Shown: in pieces, positions 11,064 through 22,580 of the stretch
How positions within the stretch are numbered: the first letter of the stretch is position 1
Layout of the letters: each line of letters begins with the position of its first letter
From: Clitopilus passeckerianus
Taxonomy: Eukaryota > Basidiomycota > Agaricomycetes > Agaricales > Entolomataceae
Length of the DNA: 64,000 nucleotides
Direction: 5' to 3'
Assembly: GCA_944990035.1 (NCBI GenBank)
Contig: CALYLX010000128.1
Span: forward strand, 1,426,001 to 1,490,000
The notes under the pieces: generated by a model
What the model was told of the DNA's origin: nothing
Databases searched by the model: none
Seen by the model: only the letters and a program-made list of their open reading frames with translations
Translations under genes and position numbers: made by a program

Positions 11064-11810
11064 TGTTGAAGCCAGAGCACAACAAGCGCCCAGAGGAGCC
11101 TATTACAAATTTAGATGCCGGCATCAAACCACCGCCTACGGTGCTTCGGACCGCCAGCGCAGGCCCTCTTCCGTTCTGCCATGATCTTGTGACCCCTGGC
11201 CCTCCTTGTTCTCCAAACCATGATCTAGGTCAAATTTTAACGATACCGTTCCATTGGCAAGATTCACCGATGAGAGTCAGTCCCGCTTGGTCGCCTTCCA
11301 GACTTTATGAGCTTCAAAACGATTCGATTACCCCTTCAAAGGTATTGGGGATAAAGTATCATGCACTCCTCCTTGGACCCCGGATGCAGAAGTGAATTTC
11401 CACTCACACTGACACACCTTCTCTCACCCTCCGAAATTCCCCCGTTTACCTACAGGGTTTGACCCATATGGTTTGGGAATTGGAAGATACACATGCGGAG
11501 ACCTACCCCGCCAAGTTCCCATTGAATATGAGTTAGGGTGATAGAGGTGTTGGAAGGACCGAGTCGATGGGATGTTAACCCGTGCAGCCAAATTCCTGCC
11601 ACCTGTTCGGATTAACTTGTCAAGGAAGAAGCATCGCAATTCCATTTACGCGAATCCGATTCCAAAGCCTTGAAGAAACCACTCTGGAAGAATTTTTGAT
11701 GTATACCGGTTGTGGCTTTGATAGAAAGGAAGGCGGTCGCTTAGTTGAGCTGTGGGGAGTATAAAGGCCATGACTTTGGTATCAAGCATCTTGCCCTTTG
11801 TCTTATTACC
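11064..11810. promoter_or_regulatory. Divergent intergenic region, SET gene and sugar transporter
   Basis: About 750 bases without a supported gene. Open frames at 11048-11395 and 11582-11764 have no family resemblance. It presumably holds the SET promoter on the left and the transporter promoter on the right. Confidence 0.5.
11752..11767 (+). promoter_or_regulatory. TATA box with adjacent CreA/Mig1-like GTGGGG, sugar transporter promoter
   Basis: GTGGGG at 11752-11757 fits the CreA/Mig1 consensus SYGGRG and lies directly beside TATAAAGG at 11760-11767, about 50 bases before the transporter start codon. The pairing is what a glucose-repressed sugar transporter might carry, but a six-base motif is weak evidence alone. 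Confidence 0.4.
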
Positions 11811-14681
11811 ATGGCCGCACCCCGTCTAGGGAAACGAGATGACGACTCCGATGAGAAAATCGAACAGCACCTTCCCGGGCCCAGCAAGGTCATGGAGGTC
11901 AAGAATGCAGACTACGCTCTAGCTCTCGCCACTGGGCCCCAGTTGAGTCCCACTAGCCGGAGGTCTCTGCAGCTCTTCGCCATCTTGTTGGTTTCTTTCA
12001 TGGGTAGTCTGTCAAATGGTTTTGATGGCTCCGGTATGCTCTCAATCCATTTTGCATTTACGGAACGTGTATTTACATTTCTACCAGTCATGAGTGCCGT
12101 AAATGGAATGCAGTAAGCACATCTTAGGACCATCATTCCAATTTTATTCACATAATTGGAAGTCAATATCTCGAATACTTTGGCATTGATGGCCAGGATG
12201 CTGGAGGTGGTGTCGGAAGTGTTACAGCGATTATCTTCGGCATTGTCAGTCATTCCAATCTTCAAGTTGAGTATCAACCGCTGAATACTAACCGTCCGAT
12301 CAGTATTCTATAGGTACGACTTCACATGCAGACTGTTCGTTGAACGGTAACCCGACAATATCCTCTCGTACTAAGGCAGTGTCGTCGGTACTGTTGTTGC
12401 AGGACCCGTTACAGACAGGTTCGGTCGCCGTGGTGGAATGGTGAGCATGTTCCGTGGCTACTTTCCGTCTAGTGGCCACCCCAGTTAATTGCCATACGTT
12501 GTCTCAGTTTACAGGAAGTATCATCATTATTATTGGTATGGTGTCCGTTCTATTCGTAGAAAACACCTGTTTATACCGTATAAAGGTGCCGTTGTGGTTA
12601 CTGTCGCTAAGAACACAAACTATCTACTTGGTGGCCGGTTTGTTCTTGGGTTTGGAGTCACAATCACCGCCACGGCAGCTCCATCCTATGTCGTCGAGAT
12701 GTCTCCTCCACAGGTATGTCGAGCCCTCCTACCTTTCTCGAATTCTCTGATAGACTGTTAGTGGCGCGGACGCTTGACTGGCTTGTGAGTCCTCTTTGCT
12801 TCGGAACGCATCCTTCCTTCTCAACATTGAAAACAGGTACAACAGTAAGTAACTCCTCATATTAGAGAAATGATGTTAATCCCTTATCACCTATTTTCAG
12901 CCTTCTATTATTCCGGTTCTATTCTATGCAGTGCGTGTCATCGGATGCTTACGCCAGAGTAATGGATCTGACGCTTCTGATGATGGCTCAACAGCCGGGA
13001 TCACGATTGCAACTGGACGTATCGAATCTTCCGTCTCATGGCGAGCACCGCTGGCTATTCAGATTGCCCCAGCTGCCATCCTTGCCATATTTGCATGGTT
13101 CCTTCCGGAGGTACTAATTACCTCCACCAAAACCTCTTCGGATACTAATGCTGTTCTCAGTCTCCTCGTTGGTTGATATCTGTTGGCCGCAAAGAGGAGG
13201 CACGCCGTATCCTCGCTAAGTATCATGGTGATGGGGATGAGAATGCGCCTCTTGTCCTCCTCGAGTGGAAGGAGTATGAAGAAGCAGTGGCACTTGACGC
13301 CTCGGACAAGCGTTGGTGAGAACCTTCTACGGTCTTCACATGTCCTCTTTGGCTGAGCTTTCTGTCCTGCCTAGGTGGGATTACTCCGAGCTCTTCAACA
13401 CGCCAAACTCTCGATACAGAACATTTATGGCCCTTCTTATGGGATTCTTCGGTGTATGTACCTCCCTTCGATTGCTGCTATTGTTTTCTGATGTCCTCAA
13501 TTCAACAGCAATGGTCAGGAAACGGGCTTGGGTTGGTTGATAAACTTGAGTTCGACGTGAACGTTTTCTGACGAGACACAGTTATTTCCTCACGATCCTA
13601 TTTGGTGCAGCTGGAATCACTTCTCAGGACAAACGCCTCGTACTCAATTTCGCCAACACGGTTATCTCCGCTGGAGGAGCGGTGATTGGCACATCGTTGA
13701 CTGATCACAGTAATGTCTTCTAACAATTCTTCAATTTTATTTATCGCTGACTTGCTTCCAGTCGGTCGACGTGGTATCTGGTTCTGGGGTACCTTTGCTT
13801 GCTCAGGGCTTCTTGCCGTGGTCGCAGGTGAGAGAGACATCCCTCTTATCCAGGTGCCACAGCTTTTACGCAACAAACTCCTGAAGCCTGTACTGCGAAA
13901 TTCGGCCAAGGAAGTGCAACTCCCAATGTTCAAGGCGCTAACGCGGCGATTGCATTCATTTGTATGTTGTGCTACCCTTCTAAGTGTTAATTATTATGAT
14001 CCTCATATACCATTTTGCAGTCTTGTTTGGCTTTGTCTACAGCTTAACGTACACGCCTCTTCAAGCGTTGTACCCTACGGAGAATCTGGCATACAACACT
14101 CGGTAAGCCTGACTAGGTGCATACCTGTAAATATTTCACTCAAACTGCATATACACAGTGCGAAAGGAATGGCGCTGTATGTCCACGTCTTCCAGAGATT
14201 GCGCGTCCCGTCCTGACTTTTGCTCGCAGCTATGGTCTTGCGGTTAGCTGTGCCTCCTTCGTCAACACCTATGCTGGGCCAATCGCGCTCGGGAGGATTG
14301 GTTGGAAGGTCAGATATCAAATAGGATAGGATGCTAAATGTGCAACTCATGATGTTCGTACCCGCAGTACTATCTTGTCTGGCTCGCATGGGATCTTTTC
14401 GAATGCGTTGTTATATATTTCTGTGCGGTGGAAACAAAGGGAAGAACGTTGTAGGTCTATTCTGCTGACTATGCATTATTTGGATACTGAATTTCAATTC
14501 ATAGGGAGGAACTGAACGAAATCTTTGATGTATGTGCTTTCACAAATATGTTCTGGTCCAATATCTCAACACCGTGGTACAGGATCCAAATCCGGTCAAG
14601 GCATCATTGAGGAAGAAGAAGGTGGCCTTGATAGAGGGGGCAGACGGTGGTGCTATGATCGTCGATGCCGAGAAAGTTTGA
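11811..14681 (+). CDS. MFS sugar transporter (lactose/cellodextrin permease-like)
   Basis: A twelve-helix plasma-membrane sugar:proton symporter of the major facilitator superfamily. The cytosolic N-terminus (MAAPRLGKRDDDSDEKIEQ) precedes helix 1 (LFAILLVSFMGSLSNGFDGS). Family motifs are intact across introns: GTVVAGPVTDRFGRRGGM after helix 2, GGRFVLGFGVTITATAAPSY, MSPPQWRGRLTG, WFLPESPRWL, DHIGRRGIWFWGT and ETKGRTLEELNEIFD. The C-terminus ends MIVDAEKV. At least a dozen introns are present, including two micro-exons: 10 bases at 12304-12313 (after FGI) and 8 bases at 12837-12844 (residues YN). Both are required to keep the helix 2 and helix 4 sequences. The position after a GH3 beta-glucosidase is suggestive of uptake of oligosaccharides, but the substrate cannot be read from sequence. 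Confidence 0.88.
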
Positions 14682-15186
14682 AGCGGATATGGCGTCGGTC
14701 CAGAATTTCCCACAATTTCATGCTCTTATTTTATCGATGCGTTACTCTGCTCTGGTAGCTTACGATTGTATATATGATATCGACGAATGGGTGCCATTTC
14801 AAGATGAAGCTCGGTTCTCGGAACCTCATGTCGACTTCCGTTATTGACTAATGTTGACATGCCGATCGGCCAACAGCACGTGGCGCAACCCGAGCCTCGT
14901 TTCCTTACTTTGGTATCCGTCGGGAAATCCTTTCGGATGAAAAAATCGTCGGCCAGTTTCCTAATTTGGGCTCTCTGCAGTTCTTTGCAGGCCTGGACGC
15001 CTGGTAAATGTAAAGGCTCGACGACGGGAGCAAAATCTTTCCTCGGATTTTCTCTGTCAAATTTCCTGCGATCCGCTACTTCAGAAGGGAATGGGCCGTT
15101 CACCCAGGAGCCAGATGTGTATAAAAGCGGCCTCTATATCGAGATGGGCACTCTAAGTTTCGACACACCCACATTCTTTTTCTATC
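14682..15186. promoter_or_regulatory. Chitinase upstream region with TATA box
   Basis: About 500 bases between the transporter stop and the chitinase start. A clean TATAAAAG lies at 15120-15127, 60 bases before the ATG. Nothing else recognisable. Confidence 0.55.
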
Positions 15187-16656
15187 ATGCGACCTTCTTT
15201 GCTGCTCTCTTTCGCTCTCTTCACACTCCCTGCCTTTTGCTCGCCGTTGACTCGGCGAGCACCAGCAAATGGGAAGGTCGCAGCCGGATGGTATGCAGGC
15301 TGGCACTCTACCTCCGGATTCCCACTCTCTGAGGTTCCTTGGTCGAAATACACTCACTTGACCTATGCATTTGCGTGCGTCTTCCTTCTGTTATTCTTGA
15401 TGAAGGTTAACACAATTTTAGCATACCCAATGATGCGCAGACACTCCCTATCAACAGCGCCGACGAACAATTGATTCCTCAGTTTGTCTCGCAGGCTCAT
15501 CAGAACGTAAGAATTTTGTATCTACTTGATTATTTCAACCGACCTTCGTTCTTAGGGCGTCAAAGCTATTGTTTCCCTTGGTGGCTACACCGGGTCTGGG
15601 CACTTCTCAACCATCGTGGCGACTCCCGAGACAAGAACTGCTTTTGTAAAGACAGTGATTGATTTTGCAAAGGAATTCAACCTTGACGGTATCGACTTCG
15701 AGTAAGTGGACTTCATATAAGTGGTCTCTACAGATATTGACATGGATCTACAGCTGGGAATACCCCAACGCTGTTGGTGCTGGTAATGCCTTCAATGCGA
15801 ACGACACCCCGAATTTCCTTGCATTCCTCAAAGAGCTGCGCGCCGATCCCCTCGGCAAAACTCTCGTTATTACCTCCGCCACCTTCGTCACTCCCTACAA
15901 CGGCGCAAATGGTTCCCCATCTACCGACCTATCTGGATTCCCCGACGTACTCGATTGGGTAGCCATCATGAACTACGATATCTTCGGCTCCTGGAGTGAT
16001 GTTGTTGGACCCAATGCGCCACTGGCTGACGCATGCGCCCCTCCTTCCGACCAACATGGCTCCGCTACCTCCGCCATCAATGCCTGGCACGCTGCCGGTT
16101 TCCCCATGGACCAGATCGTCCTCGCCGTCGCTGGCTACGGCCACTCTTTCAAGGTCCCAACTGCCAGTGCCTATGAAGCTGGTACTTCAATATTGGCAAG
16201 GCGTCCAACGTTCGTCAAAGGTGATGGCGCTCGCGGCGATGCCTGGTTCCCCAATGGCGGTAGCATCGACTTCTGGGGTATGGTCAAGAATGGATACCTC
16301 AACGAGGATGGCACCCCCAAGGATGACATGAGCTACCGATTTGATTCTTGCAGCCAGACGGCAAGTCTTCGATACACATTTCCGAGAATAATTTCCTGAC
16401 AGCGTTAATAGCCTTACCTCTACGACCCCAGCGGAGAGGTGATGGTTTCATACGACGATGCCAAGGTATGAACATATCGTCTTCCTCCCGTCTTCCTCCC
16501 TTGTAGATCGAATCTGAACTTCAATTCTTCCAGTCATTCGCTGCCAAGGGCAACTTCATCCAGACCAATGGCCTTCGCGGCTATGCCTTGTGGGAGGCTG
16601 GAGGTGATTACAAGAACATCCTGGTAAACTCCATTCGCGGTGCGATGGGCGTTTGA
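15187..16656 (+). CDS. Secreted GH18 chitinase
   Basis: Cleaves beta-1,4 links in chitin by substrate-assisted catalysis. The start MRPSLLLSFALFTLPAFCSP is a clear signal peptide, and a following LTRR suggests propeptide trimming. The TIM-barrel begins KVAAGWYAGW. Strand 3 is KAIVSLGGYTGSGHF, the SxGG motif. The catalytic motif DGIDFDWEYP spans an intron near 15702-15752 and is complete, with the proton-donor glutamate. Then come WVAIMNYDIFGSW (the MxYD motif), VLAVAGYGHSF and, near the end, GLRGYALWEAGGDY. The stop is at 16656. There are about seven exons with GT-AG introns, all keeping frame. Length of about 390 residues is a single catalytic domain with no visible chitin-binding module. 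A nutritional or cell-wall remodelling role cannot be separated from sequence alone. Confidence 0.92.
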
Positions 16657-16814
16657 TCTGGACCACTGACTCCTATCACGTCCTGGCGACTTGATGACCT
16701 CTTACTTACTAGTACTTGCACTCACCTTACCCTTGATACCTCATAGTAATTAGCTTTCTATAATCGTTATATATTCCGGAATAATTTAGAAATAATAACA
16801 TAGCCACTGCTGTC

Positions 16815-18656
16815 CTAGAACTCGAAACCAGCCGTGTGCAGCAAAGTCGCAAACTAGAAACTGTTAGCTTCTCAAACATTTCGAAGAAACCCAGAAACCC
16901 ACCTGAACCTTTGCAATGGATCTGATTTGTTCAAAATCATATCCAGCTCGAGAGCTGAGATCACCTGGAAGCCTAGAATGAGTATACCCCACGTAAAGTA
17001 TGGGCCTTTCTCACCAGTATTGTGGTACATAGGGTCGGCGACTGAAGGCAGTGTAAGCACATACAACAAATTGTGAGCAATTTGAACGTACTCGGTCCAG
17101 CCCGCTCAAAGACTTGCGTTGCAGGGAACCCTTGTTCATGGAAGGACTTCATATTTCATTAAGCGGCTGAAGTCTGTGTGAAGGATAATGCCGCCCTCAT
17201 ACCTGATGATCGCTGCAACATGCCTGTTTGCAAGTGTTGAGGATTGAATAAGCAAACAGGAAAAACTCAACACTCACGGGAGTAAAGCCAACATGGAGTT
17301 CGGGGCTATATATTCCCGACACATTTGCTACTAGCTGGGCAACAGTCGGAGAGCCTATGCTGCCAACCAAATCCCGAATTAGTTACCTACTCATGCATCT
17401 AGAAAGTGAATGAAGCCCCACATATCAGGAAGTCCTAGTTGAGGAGGTTCCCCTGGGACCCGGAATCCAAGCATATCAGCTTGAACCATGAGGGTGATGT
17501 TAGCGTTTGCCGCACGCAATTCCCCTGTGATAGAGTTGTTTGACGAGTTAGCTAAACTTGCTGTAGTTAACTTACTAGCGTACGCTCTGGAGCCTCGGAG
17601 GCCTTGTTCTTCTCCCGCAAAAGTAACCAACTCAACATTGCTGTGGAATTTAATCTTCTTCTGCTTGATGAGACGGGCAATGGACAGAATAGCGATCGTT
17701 CCAGAGCCATCGTCGTCGGCACCAGGGGCGCGGGTCTCTCCGAATGTACCACGGCTGTCATAATGGGCACTGAACAAGACGGTCGCATTTGTATCCTTGA
17801 TAGCAGGATATCGGCTAGCATGCACGTTAAAATCAAGGGGCGGAGTAATCTGTTTGTGCTCACTCACCAGACAACGTTAGGTGCAAAGCCTGTGAGGAAT
17901 GGTTTCAATGAGCAGCTTGCTCCAGTCGCTTCTATTTGCCCCTTTATCCATTCAGCTGCAGTCAATGCACCTGGAGCAAAGGAGTGCCGGGAACGAATGT
18001 CGGATATCCCATCCTCTCCGGTGAGGAACCGGATGTCGTCCCACAACTGAGAGACGGAAAGGTCACTAATGATGGAAGCAATGACAGAATCATATTTGAG
18101 GGTTGAAAGCACGTCGGCCGCATGGCTATTGCTCTCTGGTGTAAGAGGGACGAATGGCATTGGGGAAGAGGGTAGGAGTGAAGACTTCCAGAAATGTGGA
18201 AGGAGGGTGTCAATGACCCTAGCCTTCTCAGCAGCCATGGATACCAGTGCAGCGGAGGAGGTAGAATGAAGGACCTTGGCTGGGCTAGAATGTTGTGACG
18301 CTAAGAGTTGTTGCTCGGATGTGTCTTGGTTCCTTATTGATAGGCCTTCCAAAAAGAGAGGCAATTGACTTTGGAAAGTTGCACCAGCCTTCAAGCTAGC
18401 TTCAACCGCTTGTTCTTCAAGCCAGACAAGCTGCTCTCCTTCCCGTGGTTCCGTTGCTAGATTGAGCCGGAAGCTAGGAGATTTGACGAATCTACACAAT
18501 CAAGGCTCTGGGTCGGGTTATGCTGACCCATTGGTCTCCATCCCGATAGGTCCCAAGGAAGCTATTGTTGATACAGGAGTGTTCTTCTACCAATCTCGGG
18601 TTGAACGGGGTGACAAGAAGGAATGCCAAAGGCAGAATTGCCTTCGCTGGGCTCAT
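16815..18656 (-). CDS. Secreted M28 zinc aminopeptidase
   Basis: Removes N-terminal residues from peptides with a co-catalytic dizinc site. ATG at 18656 gives MSPAKAILPLAFLLVTPF, a signal peptide. The prodomain follows, with SPSFRLNLATEPREGEQ, SQLWDDIRFLTGEDGISDIR and GALTAAEWIKGQIEATGA. The M28 domain shows all metal ligands: SAHYDSRG, GADDDGSG, FAGEEQGLRGSRAYA, QADMLG and, after several small introns, CCDHQSFHEQGFPAT. The C-terminus ends FATLLHTAGFEF at 16815, a typical family end. Around nine exons are needed. The short exon linking the signal peptide to the prodomain (18500-18620) is uncertain. It converges with the chitinase across 158 bases. Secreted exopeptidases of this type act with endoproteases in saprotroph nutrition. 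Confidence 0.87.
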
Positions 18657-18795
18657 CGTTGATACTTTGGCAGGCCAAGTTCGGTTCAGTGGTCCGAGCT
18701 AAACAACAACGACACAGCCACAGTGATCATTGGGAGTTCTGGCCGTCACGGTGCATTGACGCTCCTCCTTCGCTGGATGCCTCTTAAGCAGAACC

Positions 18796-21700
18796 ATGGG
18801 TATGTCGCCGCGCACCTACAGCCGCTACAAAACTAAAGATTGTGCAGATTTATCCATTTCAAAGCAGCTGATTGACAAGATCTACGAGAAGCGCAAGGCA
18901 GCTGCGCTTGACCTTGAGAGGTACGTACAGTTCCCCTACGCATTCCAATGAAGGCTTTTGACCCACGCTGCTTCATAGGCAAGTCAGAGAATGTCAACAG
19001 CAAGGAGACCTCAAACGTATCAGTCAAATAATCGATCAATTGGTCGATATGTTCAACAACCCTTCCAATCAACTGCACGTCCGCAATGGCGGGTTGATTG
19101 GTTTGGCGGGAACGGCAATAGCCCTGGGTGTTGACATCGCTCCATACATGGATAAATTCCTGGGCCCGCTATTGGACTGCTTCGTTGATCCAGAGAACAG
19201 AATACGATACTTTTCTGCTGAGTGCTTGTACAATATTGCCAAAGTGTCAAAGGGCGAGGTCCTCGTGTACTTCAACGAGATCTTTGATGCTCTGAGCAAG
19301 GTACGCGCTCCCTGTCGAACCGTATGTTTGCCCTATATTAATTTCCTGCCTTTAGTTAGCCGCAGACTCTGAGCTGTCGGTCAAGAATGGTGCTGAACTT
19401 CTCGATCGACTATTAAAGGACATTGTTGCAGAATCTGCCTCGGTTTACATCCCGCATTATCCTGAGACCGAGAAGGCTCGCGACGAACGCGACAACCCAA
19501 GCAGTGTCCTCGTGCCATATCCAGATGGCAAAGGAGATGATCACCACCCTGGTTCCGGCAAAGCTTTTTCTCTTGCACATTTCATCCCACTATTAAGGGA
19601 GCGAATTTACGTCGTCAGCCCGTTCACGCGCAGCTATCTGGTCTCTTGGATCAACGTACTTGATTCTGTGCCGGAACTTGAACTTATTACGTACCTACCG
19701 GAGTTCCTGGACGGCCTACTGTAAGTCCGCCTCACATTTCTCATGTCATTTCCAGCCTAATCTCCTGGCTAGCAAATACCTCTCTGATCCAACCGAGGAT
19801 ATACGCGTAGCAACGGAAAATCTTCTCGATGAATTTCTTCATGAAATTGGCGACGTCAGTGATCTTCATCGCCGGCTTGAAGACCAAATACGAGCAAAAG
19901 CTCCCGCCGAAACTGCAAGTCGGGGTGGCGAGGATAGTACCCAGGAAGCTGGGACGGCGTTTCCACAAAGTGATGACCCAGACAGACCCGCCTTTGTTAG
20001 TGATGGGGATTATCAGTCCAGCATGGATGGAGCTGGACTTCGTGAAGATGCGTCGAATCGAGGAGATAGAGACACAGGCCGTAAGCTCATCTTCCTTTGT
20101 TACCTGCTCAAGGCTCATTCTTCAAAAGTCTGGCTACCTGGGCAGGGCGTGCGTGTAGACTATGCAGCTATTATCGAAATTCTGATACAGCAACTCGACG
20201 GGGAGCGTGAGTGACTGTATTATTGTGCTTATCACGTCGACTGACAGCAAGGTCAGATGACGAAATTCAGCAATCCACAGCCCTTAAATGGCTGGCAAAA
20301 TTCCTTCAATTTGCACATGAAGTCATGGTTCCGTTTACGCCACGCCTCATTCCCTCGATTCTGCCTAACCTCGCGCATCATGTCCCCATGATCCAACACG
20401 CTGCCATCCACACCAACAAACACCTCTTTTCCGTGATTCAGAACCAACCGTCCCCTGCGGAAACGCCAATAAAGCCTTCTTTTGAGAAGACCGTTCCTCC
20501 TAGAAACGTGAGATCCCCGACTCCGACAACTCAACCATCTCGACAGTCTACTGCGTCATCTCGAGAAATGTCCTCCCCGGATTTAGCGCAAGACACTGCT
20601 GCAGCAAGGGCACGACCACCAACAGCCAACGATGTTCTTTCGACACCACGCCCGCCACCAGCAGATATACTGGCACAGCCCGCTCCTCCGTCCGGCCCCA
20701 GTAGGCCGGGCTCCCCAATCTCATTCAGCAGCCAGAACGGGCAGAGTGTCCAAGCACCTCCTACTCAGCTCAACGAAGAAATGGATCCATTCGATTACCA
20801 GGCCGTCGTGAACGAACTTACTATCCAGTTTTTGAGTGAATTCGAAGAAACGAGAGTTTCAGCACTGAAGTGGCTGATTATGTTACACCAGAAGGCACCA
20901 AAGAAGGTACGAAAAGGCGTCTGCATTTCGTACTGGCAAATCCTTACTTGAAGTCAGATTCTGGCCATGGACGACGGTACTTTCCCAGCTTTGCTCAAGA
21001 CCCTCTCTGATAGCTCTGAGGAGGTAAGAAGCTCGTCTAATATTTATAGAACCGAAGCTTAAATTCCTTCAGGTGATCAAACACGACCTTCAGCTGCTGG
21101 CCCAGATCTCCTCTAGCTCGGAGGAGAGCTACTTCAAGGCGTTTATGAATAATCTACTCGAATTGTTCAGTACAGATAGGAGATTGTTGGAAACCCGTGG
21201 AAGCTTGATCATACGGCAACTGTGCCTCAACCTCAACACTGAGAAGATATACAGAGCATTTGCGGAGATACTGGAGAAAGAGGATGTAAGTACATTCGAA
21301 TGAACACATCACTGACACTTATTCTGACTACTTCCAGGACCTTGAGTTTGCCAGTGTGATAGTTCAGAAGTTGAATATTATCCTCATAACGTCGCCGGAG
21401 TTGGCTGACTTTAGAAAGAGGCTGAAGAGTCTTGAGACACGGGTAAGCATTTGGTGCAGGATTCCCCGTTGCTTGCTGAGAATTATTACAGCAAGACGGG
21501 CAGGCATTATTCACAACCTTATACCGTTCATGGTGTCACAACGCGGTTGCCGTATTCTCATTATGCCTACTTGCTCAAGCCTATGAACATGCCTCCAACC
21601 TGCTATATATTTTGTAAGAACTCGGATATAAGATACGTAGCCTCACCCTAACCTTCCATCTAGTGCGGAACTTGAGATCACCGTCCAGATGCTGGTGCAG

Positions 21701-22418
21701 GTTGATAAGCTAGTGCAACTCATTGAATCCCCTGTCTTCACCTGCAAGTATATTCGAGTAGAATATGAATGTTCCCCACTCACTGCGGCCTAGATATCCG
21801 ACTTCAACTACTGGAACCTGAACGATACCCACATTTATTCAAGTGCCTTTACGGTCTTCTAATGCTTCTACCTCAAAGCTCTGCCTTCGTGTCTCTTCGA
21901 AACCGACTGAATGCCGTCAACTCCGCAGGATTCCTTCATATCGCACCTAAATCTTCGTCAGTCTTTCCTTGGATTGTCCTTCTTGGTGCCACTTACCTGT
22001 CATCAGGGCGGTTGGCACTGTGACCACGCGGTCGAAGTTGGCCCGTGACGATATCAAATGGCAAGAGCTGTTACAATACTTCCGGGCAACTCAAGCGAAG
22101 CACGAGAAAGCTCGAAGACAAGCTTTGGGGACAGACACGTCGCCATACCCCGATTACGCCGACACAGATCGTGATACAGTTTCTATTGGGACTGCCGCCT
22201 CTACGGACAGGAATCTCCGGCCCTCGACAGCAATGCGGGCTCCATTACGACGGAGAGTCACAGGAGAAGTTCCAACGGTGCCCCCGGCAGGCTTTGGTCG
22301 ACCTGGAGCATTGTCACCTCTAAATCCGAGAGCCAGGGGTGGCGCAGCGGCGCCCAGCACATTGAGACCTGGAGCGGCACCACCTTCTATTGGCCGTACA
22401 AACCTGACCAGGAAGTAA
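18796..22418 (+). CDS. VAC14: Vac14, scaffold of the Fab1/PIKfyve phosphoinositide kinase complex
   Basis: Vac14 is a HEAT-repeat scaffold that holds Fab1 kinase and Fig4 phosphatase on vacuolar and endosomal membranes to control PI(3,5)P2. The first coding exon is only ATGG (18796-18799); joined to 18848 it gives [20 protein letters not shown], the conserved start. HEAT repeats follow: [56 protein letters not shown]. Then [20 protein letters not shown] and [20 protein letters not shown] appear, followed by a Pro/Ser-rich fungal insert. The C-terminal Vac14/Fig4-binding domain contains [40 protein letters not shown] and [17 protein letters not shown] basic low-complexity tail ends NLTRK. One intron (21744-21793) has a GC donor. 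All other junctions keep frame, and the gene appears complete. Confidence 0.93.
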
Positions 22419-22580
22419 TCACCTCTTCATGTCATATTTGAGGCCTTGAGGGCTGGATGGATTGATACCTCCATACTCTAAACCGGAACCATGTGACATT
22501 AATCACTTTCACGAATATACGGAAGAATCAATTAGTCTCGTGCGAATGGATCATTAGCTAGTCTACTATATGAACCGTGA

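Noticed and set aside
11048..11395. A 115-codon open frame upstream of the transporter.
   Set aside because: Overlaps the first exon of the SET gene on the other strand and has no recognisable motif.
12360..12385. A 15-base match to the reverse complement of a conserved large-subunit rRNA segment (CCTCTCGTACTAAG).
   Set aside because: It lies inside a transporter intron, no flanking rRNA similarity extends it, and a match of this length is expected about once by chance in a window of this size.
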